Source of the DNA: Candidatus Aminicenantota bacterium
GTDB lineage: Bacteria; Acidobacteriota; Aminicenantia; Aminicenantales; Aminicenantaceae
Reading direction: 5' to 3'
Length of the DNA stretch: 8,999 bases
NCBI GenBank assembly: GCA_030627155.1
Contig: DAOUSP010000041.1
Span: forward strand, 1-8,999
In this document: positions 1 to 6,667 of the stretch, in pieces
Numbering within the stretch: the first letter of the stretch is position 1
How the letters are laid out: the number at the start of each line of letters is the position of its first letter
Made by a program: the position numbers and the translations under genes
Notes under the pieces: model-generated
Database searches by the model: none
What the model was told of the DNA's origin: nothing
Seen by the model: only the letters and a program-made list of their open reading frames with translations

Positions 1-168
1 GTAAAAATACAAAAAGGAAATGGGATGGTTGTAAACGAAAAAAAGGAAGAGACACTTGTTACTGAAGGCCAGAGTCTTTTTGTTAAAGCAAATGAATATC
101 ACCAGTTCAAGAACCCGTTTGAAGAGCCATTTGAGTTTTTATGCATTATTTTAAACCCAAAAAAATAG
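1..168 (+). CDS. Cupin-domain protein, C-terminal part (5' end outside window)
   Basis: An open frame enters from the left edge and gives 55 residues before a TAG at 166-168. It contains the complete second cupin motif with the family spacing G(X)5-x-x-x-(X)2-H-(X)3-N: Gly23, His34 and Asn38 of the visible part (GQSLFVKANEYHQFKN). The His is normally one of the metal ligands of the beta-barrel. The preceding GNG turn and the following hydrophobic strand FEFLCII also fit the end of a single-domain cupin. The first cupin motif lies outside the window, so substrate and metal cannot be judged; small cupins of this kind include sugar isomerases, dioxygenases and uncharacterised binding proteins. 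The next gene starts 18 bases downstream on the same strand, which suggests cotranscription. Confidence 0.75.
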   Translation, partial: VKIQKGNGMVVNEKKEETLVTEGQSLFVKANEYHQFKNPFEEPFEFLCIILNPKK

Positions 169-185
169 TTGGAATTGAGAGACAG

Positions 186-1169
186 ATGAATTTTAACGCA
201 AATAAACCTATAGAATTTCTTTTAGCGAGAGGAAGCCTTCCAATTCTTTATTGGCTAAAAAAAGATATACTTGAGGTACCGGTCGATAGAGAACGCAAAA
301 ACCTCAAAAAATACGCATTACGCATCAGAATACTGGAAGACCAGAAGCCTAATGGTGGATGGTGTAAGAAGAAATACTGTGGGCCTCCAGAGTGGGAAAA
401 GACATACTATATTATTGATACACTAAGAAATGTTTTTAAACTATATCATTATGGATGCACATTGGAGGATGAAGGAATCCAAAAAGCCATTGATTTCCTG
501 TTTTCAACTCAAACAGAAGAAGGGGATTTTCGTGGAGCTTATTTGAATGAATATGCTCCTACATACCATGCTTTGATTCTCGAAATTTTATGTTTCTTTG
601 ACCTTCATAAAGATAAAAGAACTCAGAAAGGTTTCCAGTGGATTATCAAAAACAGGCAGAAAGATGGAGGTTGGGCAATTCCTTGCAGAACAATCGATAA
701 AGAAGAACTCAAGAAACGTTACACTCCTAAAGCTCAACTAAAATTAAAGCCCATTAAGCCGGATTATTCAAAAAAATCTTCTCTATTAGTGACTGGAATG
801 GTGTTGCGGGCTTTAGCGGCTTGTCCCCAATGGAAAAAAAGCAGAGAAGCATGGGAGGCAGGAGAGTTGCTTATAAGAGGATTTTTCAAAGCTGATGGAT
901 ATGATAATAGATATAATTCTATGTTTTGGGAAGAAATTACCTATCCATTTTGGGCAACGAATATTTTAAGCAGTCTTGATTCCGTTTCAAAAATCGGTTT
1001 TAGTGTTGAAAATGAAAACATACAAAATGCCTTAAAATGGGTTCAAGGCAGACAGAATTCACATGGATTTTGGCAAGCAGGCTTTGAGAAATCAACATTG
1101 GAAGACCAGCTCTGGGTTACTTTTGCAGTTTTAAAGATGTTGAAACAGTTCGGTCTATTAGAAGTTTAA
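186..1169 (+). CDS. Prenyltransferase/squalene-cyclase-like alpha-alpha toroid protein, function unknown
   Basis: A 327-residue protein with several degenerate QW/PFTB-type repeats of the terpenoid cyclase/prenyltransferase toroid fold: QKPNGGW at residues 53-59, GIQKAIDFL...EEGDFRG at 97-117, FQWIIKNRQKDGGW at 150-163 and IQNALKWVQGRQNSHGFW at 289-306. Each is a helix followed by a Q-x(3-4)-G-x-(W/F) turn. It has no signal peptide or obvious membrane segment. I see neither the DxDD acid motif of squalene-hopene cyclase nor clear zinc ligands of protein prenyltransferases, so enzymatic activity is not supported by sequence. An ATG at 141 in the same frame would add 15 residues but would sit inside the upstream cupin gene. 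The ATG at 186 has a purine-rich stretch (GAGAGACAG) just upstream and clears the cupin stop, so I chose it. It probably forms a transcript with the cupin gene. Fold confident, function unknown. Confidence 0.75.
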   Translation: MNFNANKPIEFLLARGSLPILYWLKKDILEVPVDRERKNLKKYALRIRILEDQKPNGGWCKKKYCGPPEWEKTYYIIDTLRNVFKLYHYGCTLEDEGIQKAIDFLFSTQTEEGDFRGAYLNEYAPTYHALILEILCFFDLHKDKRTQKGFQWIIKNRQKDGGWAIPCRTIDKEELKKRYTPKAQLKLKPIKPDYSKKSSLLVTGMVLRALAACPQWKKSREAWEAGELLIRGFFKADGYDNRYNSMFWEEITYPFWATNILSSLDSVSKIGFSVENENIQNALKWVQGRQNSHGFWQAGFEKSTLEDQLWVTFAVLKMLKQFGLLEV

Positions 1170-1190
1170 TAGAGCGGATTTTCTTTTTTT
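1154..1190 (+). terminator. Weak candidate terminator after the toroid-protein gene
   Basis: TCTATTA (1154-1160) pairs perfectly with TAATAGA (1167-1173) around a 6-base loop. A T-rich tract follows at 1179-1190. The stem is almost all A+T and five bases separate it from the T tract, and the gene's stop codon is part of it. It may be incidental in A+T-rich DNA. Confidence 0.25.
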
Positions 1191-1247
1191 GAAATTATTC
1201 CATATGGTAATTCAAGTAATAAAGCAAGATATAACTATGTGATTCCC

Positions 1248-1763
1248 ATGAAGTGCTTTTTAAGTTTAGGAAGTAACCTTGGAGACAGGGAAAAAAATCT
1301 TATTCAGGCCATCATGCTATTAAAGGACGATGGACTTGCAATTTCCAAAGTGTCATCACTTTATGAAACACAGCCAGTTAACGTGACTTCACAGCCATGG
1401 TTTTTTAACCTTGTTCTGGAAGCAGAAACAGATAAGACCCCCTTAGAACTTTTGTATTCAGTTAAAGACATTGAACGAAAGATGGGAAGGAAGCCAAGCT
1501 ACCAAAATGGGCCGCGCCTCATTGATATTGACATTCTTCTTGCTGAAAAAACCATTATTCTGACAAAAGATCTTGAAATTCCACATCCTAAACTTGAGAG
1601 AAGAAACTTTGTCCTTGTTCCATTCAAGGAAATATCTGCAAATACCATTCACCCTGTGCTTAATAAGACAATTAAAGAACTTTTAGTAGAATCAAAAGAT
1701 AAATCTGAAGTAATACGAATCAACTCCATTCATAAAAAAAAGATTCCTAACAGAATTAAATAA
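1248..1763 (+). CDS. folK: 2-amino-4-hydroxy-6-hydroxymethyldihydropteridine pyrophosphokinase (HPPK)
   Basis: FolK transfers pyrophosphate from ATP to 6-hydroxymethyl-7,8-dihydropterin in the cytoplasm, the step before dihydropteroate synthase in folate synthesis. The 171-residue protein opens with the family signature FLSLGSNLGDRE (4-15). It continues with SSLYETQPV (36-44) and QPWFFNLV (49-56), and carries the pterin/Mg-ATP signature GPRLIDIDILL (88-98), whose Asp93 and Asp95 correspond to the two Mg-binding aspartates of E. coli HPPK. IPHPKLERRNFVLVPFKEI (111-129) is the usual C-terminal block. The basic tail after about residue 150 is slightly longer than in compact HPPKs. An in-frame GTG at 1239 would add three residues, but the ATG at 1248 puts the first beta strand at the normal place. 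No clear Shine-Dalgarno precedes either start. No other folate gene is visible nearby. Confidence 0.95.
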   Translation: MKCFLSLGSNLGDREKNLIQAIMLLKDDGLAISKVSSLYETQPVNVTSQPWFFNLVLEAETDKTPLELLYSVKDIERKMGRKPSYQNGPRLIDIDILLAEKTIILTKDLEIPHPKLERRNFVLVPFKEISANTIHPVLNKTIKELLVESKDKSEVIRINSIHKKKIPNRIK

Positions 1764-1768
1764 TTATC

Positions 1769-1889
1769 CTACTCAGACATCCTCGGCCGTCCGGCTGAGC
1801 CGGATTCTATCGGGGTCGGCTAAGGAAGGCTAAATTTTCGTAGGTCGCTTCAGCCATCCCCGGGTCTTAGTCCTTTCATTCTGTCACGG
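1769..1889. other. G+C-rich, self-complementary intergenic block of unknown nature
   Basis: This block between folK and the S9 peptidase gene is markedly richer in G+C than the flanking genes, with abrupt A+T-rich borders. It contains a tight hairpin TCCGGC-TGA-GCCGGA (1790-1804). A second, larger stem is formed by GGGG/GGCT (1812-1815, 1818-1821) with AGCC/CCCC (1852-1855, 1858-1861), extended by GAAG (1825-1828) with CTTC (1848-1851). GGCTRA occurs three times (1793, 1818, 1828). AGCCG at 1798-1802 can pair either with the upstream arm or with CGGCT at 1817-1821, so alternative folds exist. It has no convincing coding frame and does not match a riboswitch consensus I recognise. It could be a structured RNA on either strand or a copy of a dispersed repeat. 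Confidence 0.5.
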
Positions 1890-1913
1890 AAAAAAAATGC
1901 TTACTTTATAAAT

Positions 1914-1949
1914 TGTTGTTTTAAAATTAAAAAAGTATACTACTATAAT
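1914..1949 (+). promoter_or_regulatory. Candidate sigma-70-type promoter for the S9 peptidase gene
   Basis: TTGTTG (1914-1919) is followed after 16 bases by TATACT (1936-1941). A perfect TATAAT lies just downstream at 1944-1949, but its best -35 is weak (TTAAAA at 1921, 17-base spacing). Either would start RNA 20-35 bases before the coding sequence. Chance matches are common in such A+T-rich DNA. Confidence 0.4.
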
Positions 1950-1979
1950 GAATTCTATTAAGAATTAAAGGAGGGCATC

Positions 1980-4088
1980 ATGAATAAATGCTTATTAAAT
2001 TATAAGATGATACCGCTTTTTATTGTGGTTATTCTTGTGGCTTTTACTTGTGGGTTTGCAAATGCTCATTCGCTCACATTAGAAGAAATCATGAGCTATG
2101 CATTTCCTTCAAACCTGGTTGCCTCTCCTGCTGGGGATTGTGTTGCGTGGATATTTAACTTGAAAGGGGAGAGAAACATCTGGGCGGCAGAAGGGCCTCA
2201 ATACAAGGCAAGGAAATTAACACAATATTCAGTAGATGATGGGCAAGAATTGGGGCAATTGGCCTTTAATTTTGATGGGACGATTATTTTTTATACAAAG
2301 GGAGGAGCAGCAAACAGGGAAGGAGAGTATCCAAATCCTACATCCAATCCTGAAGGTGTTGAGCAAGCCATCTATGCTATTCGTGTCGACGGAGGTATTC
2401 CTTGGCGTATTGGAGAAGGCAATCATCCTGTACCTTCTCCTAAAGAAAATAAGGTAGTTTATAATTTGAGTGGAAGGATCTATGTTTGCAGCTTAGAAAA
2501 AGATGCCAAGCCAAAACTCGTTTTTAAAGCACGGGGGCGAAATGGCTCTTATGTGTGGTCCCCTGATGGTACTTGTTTGGCGTTTGTCAGTTCAAGAGAA
2601 GACCATAGTTTCATAGGAGTCTATGATTTCGAAAAAAACGCAATATCATGGATTTCGCCTTCTGTTGAAAGAGATGGATATCCTGTGTGGTCTCCTTGCG
2701 GGAAGTATATTGCATTCATTCGTTTCCCTGGATTGACTTCTGTGTCTTTTAGAGAAGGGCAGATTTTTTCCATCATGGTGGCTGATGTGGAAGGGGGAAA
2801 AGCCAAGGAAGTCTGGAAATGTCCTAACAAGACAGGTGGATTTTCACAGTATTATCCAACACATACTTTGAGGTGGGCAGCCAATGGCAATCTTGTGTTT
2901 TATTCAGAGCATGAGAAATGGATGCATGTTTATAATTACTCTTTAAAGGAAAGAAAATTAATTTGCCTGACCCCAGGGGATTTTGAAGTAGAAGACAGTT
3001 CCCTTTCTGTAGGTGGTAAAACCCTGATCATCAGCTCAAACTCTGGTGATATTGACAGAAGACATCTGTGGACAGTCCCTGTTACTGGAAAGGAGCTTAT
3101 GCCTTTAACTTCTGGAGAAGGAATAGAATGGGCACCAGTTTTGACTTCTGAAAGCAAAGATGTAGTATTTTTGTGTTCTACAGCTTTTCAGCCGGCTTGT
3201 CCTGCTATCATGAATCTAAATGGAAAGGGAAAGCGGCTTATTGCCCCTGAGATGATTCCCGATGTTTTTTCATCAAAAAATCTAACATCTCCCCAGCAAG
3301 TAGTATTCCAAGCACCTGATGGATGGGATATTCATGGACAACTGTTTCTTCCCAAAGGAGCTAAGCCAGGTGATAACTGTCCTGCTGTTATTTTCATGCA
3401 TGGTGGGCCGATGCGCCAGATGCTTCTTGGATGGCATATGAGGGGATATTACCATAATGCCTATGCCATGAACCAGTATTTGGCCTCAAAGGGATATGTA
3501 GTACTTTCTGTTAATTTTCGCTCTGGAATCGGATATGGTTATGATTTCCGGACAGCACCAAATCAAGGTCCGAGAGGCGCTTCTGAATACCAGGATATTG
3601 TGGCTGCTGGAAGGTATTTACAAAAGCGCAAGGAAGTAGATCCGAATAAGATTGGATTATGGGGAGGTTCTTATGGAGGTTATCTTACTGCATTGGGCCT
3701 TGCGCGGGACTCAGAGCTTTTTGCAGCCGGAGTAGACCTTCATGGGGTTCATGACTGGTCATTGAGAGGGAGGCGAAGAAATGGAGGCGGCTGGGATATT
3801 TCTGGCGAACAGATGATGAGCTTGTCTTACAGGTCATCGCCTGTGGCTGCTGCTTATTTTTGGACTTCGCCAGTTTTATTTATCCATGGGGATGACGATC
3901 GTAATGTAGATTTCATACAGACAACAGATATGGTAGAACGGCTGCGAAAAATCGGGAAAGCACACGTGGAACTTCTTATTATTCCAGATGAAGTACACGG
4001 ATTCTTGCGTCATGAAAACTGGTTAAAGGTTTATAAAACTGCTGGAGAGTTCTTTGACCGTTTTTTAAAGCAAAAACCCTCAGATTAA
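1980..4088 (+). CDS. Secreted S9-family peptidase (dipeptidyl/acylaminoacyl-peptidase-like)
   Basis: A 702-residue serine peptidase of the prolyl oligopeptidase clan, expected to release dipeptides or blocked N-terminal residues from short peptides outside the cytoplasm. Residues 1-29 form a signal peptide: a basic N-terminus, a hydrophobic run from about 11 to 26, and a signal peptidase I site ANA|H at 29/30. Residues about 40-430 form a beta-propeller with TolB/WD40-like repeats such as YVWSPDGTCLAFVS (191-204) and PVWSPCGKYIAFIR (235-248). The C-terminal alpha/beta-hydrolase domain has HGGP (474-477, oxyanion region), the nucleophile Ser564 in GGSYGGY, Asp640 in HGDDDRNV and His673 in DEVHGF, so the triad is complete. 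The start is fixed by a strong Shine-Dalgarno AAGGAGGG (1968-1975) four bases before the ATG, and by the signal peptide. It is a monocistronic unit facing yraN, with only 29 bases between the two stops. The exact exopeptidase specificity cannot be read from the sequence. Confidence 0.93.
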   Translation: MNKCLLNYKMIPLFIVVILVAFTCGFANAHSLTLEEIMSYAFPSNLVASPAGDCVAWIFNLKGERNIWAAEGPQYKARKLTQYSVDDGQELGQLAFNFDGTIIFYTKGGAANREGEYPNPTSNPEGVEQAIYAIRVDGGIPWRIGEGNHPVPSPKENKVVYNLSGRIYVCSLEKDAKPKLVFKARGRNGSYVWSPDGTCLAFVSSREDHSFIGVYDFEKNAISWISPSVERDGYPVWSPCGKYIAFIRFPGLTSVSFREGQIFSIMVADVEGGKAKEVWKCPNKTGGFSQYYPTHTLRWAANGNLVFYSEHEKWMHVYNYSLKERKLICLTPGDFEVEDSSLSVGGKTLIISSNSGDIDRRHLWTVPVTGKELMPLTSGEGIEWAPVLTSESKDVVFLCSTAFQPACPAIMNLNGKGKRLIAPEMIPDVFSSKNLTSPQQVVFQAPDGWDIHGQLFLPKGAKPGDNCPAVIFMHGGPMRQMLLGWHMRGYYHNAYAMNQYLASKGYVVLSVNFRSGIGYGYDFRTAPNQGPRGASEYQDIVAAGRYLQKRKEVDPNKIGLWGGSYGGYLTALGLARDSELFAAGVDLHGVHDWSLRGRRRNGGGWDISGEQMMSLSYRSSPVAAAYFWTSPVLFIHGDDDRNVDFIQTTDMVERLRKIGKAHVELLIIPDEVHGFLRHENWLKVYKTAGEFFDRFLKQKPSD

Positions 4089-4117
4089 ATTTCTGTTCAA
4101 AATACATCAAAATATTC

Positions 4118-4486
4118 TTAAAAGGCATTTTTTATATGCTTTAGCAAGTAGCCATTGTTTCCATCAAATAATAAAGAGAGTACATCGAAGCGGCATTCAA
4201 CATCATTCAAATTGTTCAAAGTTAGAAACCCTTGAGCTATTTTTTTGATTTGCTGCTGTTTTGAGTGGGTCACTGATTCTTCAGGGAGACCGAAATGTGT
4301 ACTTCGCCTTGTTTTTACTTCAATAAAGACTAATGTGCTTCTGTCATAAGCTATAATATCAATTTCTCCACGAAACAGGCGAAATCCTTTTTTTAAAATA
4401 TGGTATTTTTTCTTTTTTAGATATGCTAAAGCCACTGACTCGCCGGATTTTCCAAGCTCATGAGAAGTTTTTATTTTATGTTCCAT
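4118..4486 (-). CDS. yraN: YraN/UPF0102 family endonuclease-like protein
   Basis: A 122-residue protein, the normal length for UPF0102, a family with a restriction-endonuclease-like (PD-(D/E)XK) fold whose cellular role is poorly defined. The family blocks are in order: LGKSGESVALAYL (11-23, with Glu16), GEIDIIAYD (40-48, with Asp43), FIEVKTRR (54-61, with Glu56 and Lys58) and CRFDVLSL (98-105). The putative active-site set Glu16/Asp43/Glu56-x-Lys58 is intact. AGGA lies a few bases before the ATG on the minus strand. It follows cysS by 47 bases on the same strand and is probably transcribed with it. Confidence 0.9.
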   Translation of the reverse strand: MEHKIKTSHELGKSGESVALAYLKKKKYHILKKGFRLFRGEIDIIAYDRSTLVFIEVKTRRSTHFGLPEESVTHSKQQQIKKIAQGFLTLNNLNDVECRFDVLSLLFDGNNGYLLKHIKNAF

Positions 4487-4533
4487 GGATCCTATAAGAG
4501 CTTAAGTTGGATTTAAAATACATTAAGTTCAAA

Positions 4534-5937
4534 TCAATGGGAATTCTTTATAATTTTCCACCTAATTCCATCTTTAGTATCTTCCAAGACTATTCCTTGT
4601 TTAAGTAATTCGTCTCTAATGCGGTCAGCAAGTTCATAATTTTTTTCAGAACGAGCCTTCTGCCTCTCTTGTATTTTTTTCATAATTTTTTCTGGTAATC
4701 TTTTATCCTTTGCTTCAGGCAGGACTGCCAAAACCTTATTAACATCTTTAATGGCAACTATTAGATTCCTGGCATCTTGTTGGAATATTTTTTCCCTTTC
4801 CATCAAAATGTTTGATTTCTTTATCATCTTGAACACGGCTGTAATTGCCTGCGATATATTCAGGTCTTCACTAAGGCCAGAAAAGAAGCTTTGTTTCATT
4901 TCTTTAATGATGAGATGAACTTCTTTATTTTTGCCTTCTGGAAAGGAACGGTTCTGGAGCTCATAAAGAAAATCCTGGATACGGTGTAGAGATGCTTGAG
5001 CCTGATTCAAGCCTTCAAAAGTAAAATTAAGCATCTTCCGGTAATGAGTTGAAAGAAGAAGAAATCTTAATGCAAGGACGTCGGACTTCTTTTCCAGGAG
5101 GTCGCGCAAAGTAAAGAAATTTCCTTTCGACTTGGACATTTTTTCCCCATCCACAATGAGATGATGACAGTGAAGCCAATAATTCACAAATTTTTTCCCA
5201 AAAAAAGCTTCAGATTGTGCGATTTCATTCTCATGATGGGGAAAAATATTGTCAACTCCTCCGCAGTGAATATCAAATGTTTCACCCAGATATTTTGCGC
5301 TCATAGCAGAGCATTCAATATGCCACCCTGGACGTCCATGTCCAAGGCCCATGTCCCAGTAAGGTTCTTTTTCCTTGTTTTTCTTCCATAAAGCAAAGTC
5401 ATGGATGCTTTCTTTTTCGTATTCATCAGAATCAATGCGAAGCCCTGGCTTGAGCTCTTTAAGATTGATTTTTGAAAGTTTTCCATAATCAGGAAATTTT
5501 GAAACATCAAAATAAATAGAACCATCTTTCTCGTAGGCGAAACCTTTTCGGAGGAGTCCTTTAATCATTTGGACCATATCAGGGATATGTTCTGTAGCCC
5601 TTGGGTAATAATCTGCCCGTGCAATGTTTAATGTGTCTATATCCTCAAAGAATGCCTCGATATATTTTTTTGTAAAGGCATCAAGAGGGACCTTTTCAGT
5701 ATTCGCTCCTTTTATTGTCTTGTCATCCACGTCTGTAATGTTCATCACATGCGTTACCTGGTAGCCCATTGCGATGAGAAACCTTTTTAGTAAATCTTCA
5801 AATACATATGCCCTGTAATTTCCAATGTGGGCATAGTCATATACGGTTGGCCCGCAGGTGTAGAGCCGAACTTTTTTAGGTTCAATAGAATGAAAAGGTT
5901 CTGTTTTTCCGCTTAAGGTATTAAAAAAGCAAATCAT
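4534..5937 (-). CDS. cysS: Cysteinyl-tRNA synthetase
   Basis: This class I aminoacyl-tRNA synthetase charges tRNA-Cys with cysteine in the cytoplasm. At 467 residues it is the usual bacterial length. The Rossmann catalytic core carries the HIGH motif as HIGN (37-40) and KMSKS at 266-270. All four zinc ligands that recognise cysteine are present at the positions they hold in E. coli: Cys28, Cys209, His234 and Glu238. Other hallmarks are the N-terminal YTCGPTVYDYAHIGN block, the NITDVDDK block (66-73) and GRPGWHIECSAM (201-212). The C-terminal helical part ends with the common KNYELADRIRDEL...GIVLEDTKDG block (432-457). No Shine-Dalgarno is evident before the ATG. A promoter candidate 7 bases upstream would make the mRNA leaderless. 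It is divergent from the lysine operon and upstream of yraN. Confidence 0.97.
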   Translation of the reverse strand: MICFFNTLSGKTEPFHSIEPKKVRLYTCGPTVYDYAHIGNYRAYVFEDLLKRFLIAMGYQVTHVMNITDVDDKTIKGANTEKVPLDAFTKKYIEAFFEDIDTLNIARADYYPRATEHIPDMVQMIKGLLRKGFAYEKDGSIYFDVSKFPDYGKLSKINLKELKPGLRIDSDEYEKESIHDFALWKKNKEKEPYWDMGLGHGRPGWHIECSAMSAKYLGETFDIHCGGVDNIFPHHENEIAQSEAFFGKKFVNYWLHCHHLIVDGEKMSKSKGNFFTLRDLLEKKSDVLALRFLLLSTHYRKMLNFTFEGLNQAQASLHRIQDFLYELQNRSFPEGKNKEVHLIIKEMKQSFFSGLSEDLNISQAITAVFKMIKKSNILMEREKIFQQDARNLIVAIKDVNKVLAVLPEAKDKRLPEKIMKKIQERQKARSEKNYELADRIRDELLKQGIVLEDTKDGIRWKIIKNSH

Positions 5938-5943
5938 GAAGAT

Positions 5944-5972
5944 ATTATTAAAAATAAATACATGTTGGTCAA
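5944..5972 (-). promoter_or_regulatory. Candidate promoter for cysS-yraN, possibly leaderless
   Basis: Read on the minus strand, TTGACC (5972-5967) is separated by exactly 17 bases from AATAAT (5949-5944). Each hexamer matches the sigma-70 consensus at five of six positions. Transcription would be expected to start about 7 bases further on, at or next to the A of the cysS ATG (5937). This agrees with the lack of a Shine-Dalgarno site there. Chance match in A+T-rich DNA is possible. Confidence 0.45.
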
Positions 5973-6012
5973 TGATTTTGATTACTTATTACAGAATCTA
6001 AGTCGAATTTAA

Positions 6013-6041
6013 TTGACCATAAATTTTTTTTATGGAATAAT
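6013..6041 (+). promoter_or_regulatory. Candidate promoter for the lysine (LOR-SDH) operon
   Basis: TTGACC (6013-6018), a 17-base spacer and AATAAT (6036-6041) repeat the arrangement found for cysS on the other strand, including the flanking A on each side of the -35 (ATTGACCA). The start would be near 6048. That leaves a leader of about 38 bases containing the AAGGA (6074-6078) seven bases before the LOR ATG. Confidence 0.5.
6017..6035. promoter_or_regulatory. Perfect dyad in the promoter spacer, possible operator
   Basis: CCATAAA (6017-6023) and TTTATGG (6029-6035) are perfect inverted repeats around five T residues. The dyad covers the last two bases of the proposed -35 and the whole spacer of the LOR promoter, a position where a bound repressor would block RNA polymerase. 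No regulator gene is in the window, and homopolymer-rich DNA readily gives such dyads. Confidence 0.3.
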
Positions 6042-6085
6042 TTTTTTAAAAAACTATTTAAAGTAACCTCAAAAAGGAATTAAAG

Positions 6086-6667
6086 ATGGAAAAACGAATA
6101 GGAATACGTAGAGAAGATAGAAGCCCGTGGGAACGAAGGGTTCCTCTCATACCAGAGCATGTAAAAGAGCTTAGTGAAAAACATGGAATTAAGTTCTGGG
6201 TGCAATCTTCTAAAATCCGCATTTTTTCTGATGAAGACTATCTTCATGTTGACGCCAAAGTTGAAGATAGTCTTTCTCATTGCCCAATTATATTTGCTGT
6301 CAAGGAGATTCCTGTCCATCTTATTGAACATGGCAAAGTCTATATCTTTTTTTCCCATACGACAAAAGGTCAAAAGCATAATATGCCTATGCTAAAGAAA
6401 ATGATAGACGAGAAGTGCACATTGATAGATTATGAGAAAATTTTAGATGAAAAAGGGCAACGCCTTGTGTTTTTTGGAACACAAGCAGGTCAAGCTGGTA
6501 TGGTAGACAGCCTCTGGGCTTATGGGCAAAAGCTAAAGATAGAAGGAATTGAAACACAATTTTCAATGCTTCGCCAATCCTATGAGTATTTGAGTTTGAA
6601 GGAAGCAAAAGAAAAAATTAAAAAGATTGGCAAGAGTATCAATGATGAAGGTCTTCATACTCTATAA
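6086..6667 (+). CDS. LOR fragment 1: AlaDH/PNT-N-like substrate domain
   Basis: The 193-residue fragment begins with the LOR/alanine dehydrogenase-type N-terminal signature IGIRREDRSPWERRVPL (5-21). It continues with FAVKEIP (70-76), YIFFSHTTKGQKHNMPML (86-103), TLIDYEKI (112-119) and LVFFGTQAGQAGMVDSLWAYGQ (127-148), all typical of the domain that binds lysine and 2-oxoglutarate in animal, plant and bacterial LOR. Residues 191-193 (HTL) are the product of the shifted frame. AAGGA at 6074-6078, seven bases before the ATG, supports this start. A complete LOR would condense lysine with 2-oxoglutarate using NADPH to give saccharopine. Confidence 0.85.
   Translation: MEKRIGIRREDRSPWERRVPLIPEHVKELSEKHGIKFWVQSSKIRIFSDEDYLHVDAKVEDSLSHCPIIFAVKEIPVHLIEHGKVYIFFSHTTKGQKHNMPMLKKMIDEKCTLIDYEKILDEKGQRLVFFGTQAGQAGMVDSLWAYGQKLKIEGIETQFSMLRQSYEYLSLKEAKEKIKKIGKSINDEGLHTL

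Noticed and set aside
141..185. Start of the toroid protein at ATG 141
   Set aside because: It overlaps the cupin coding end, has no Shine-Dalgarno, and adds 15 residues not needed by the fold. ATG 186 is better.
1239..1247. GTG start of folK at 1239
   Set aside because: It adds only three residues before the conserved FLSLGSN strand. The ATG at 1248 matches the usual family start.
1764..1979. Known riboswitch (c-di-GMP, cobalamin, TPP or SAM) upstream of the S9 gene
   Set aside because: I compared the block by eye with these consensus cores on both strands and found no match to the conserved loop sequences.
4089..4142. Bidirectional terminator between the S9 peptidase gene and yraN
   Set aside because: The only stem found (AAGGCAT with ATGCTTT, 4122-4142) lies inside the 3' end of yraN, has a G-T pair and is weak, so I do not call it.
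6601..6667. Programmed -1 ribosomal frameshift producing full-length LOR
   Set aside because: The A-rich slippery-looking stretch near 6610-6625 would enter frame 1 but meet TAA at 6619 and TGA at 6646. The permitted window 6649-6664 has no slippery heptamer.
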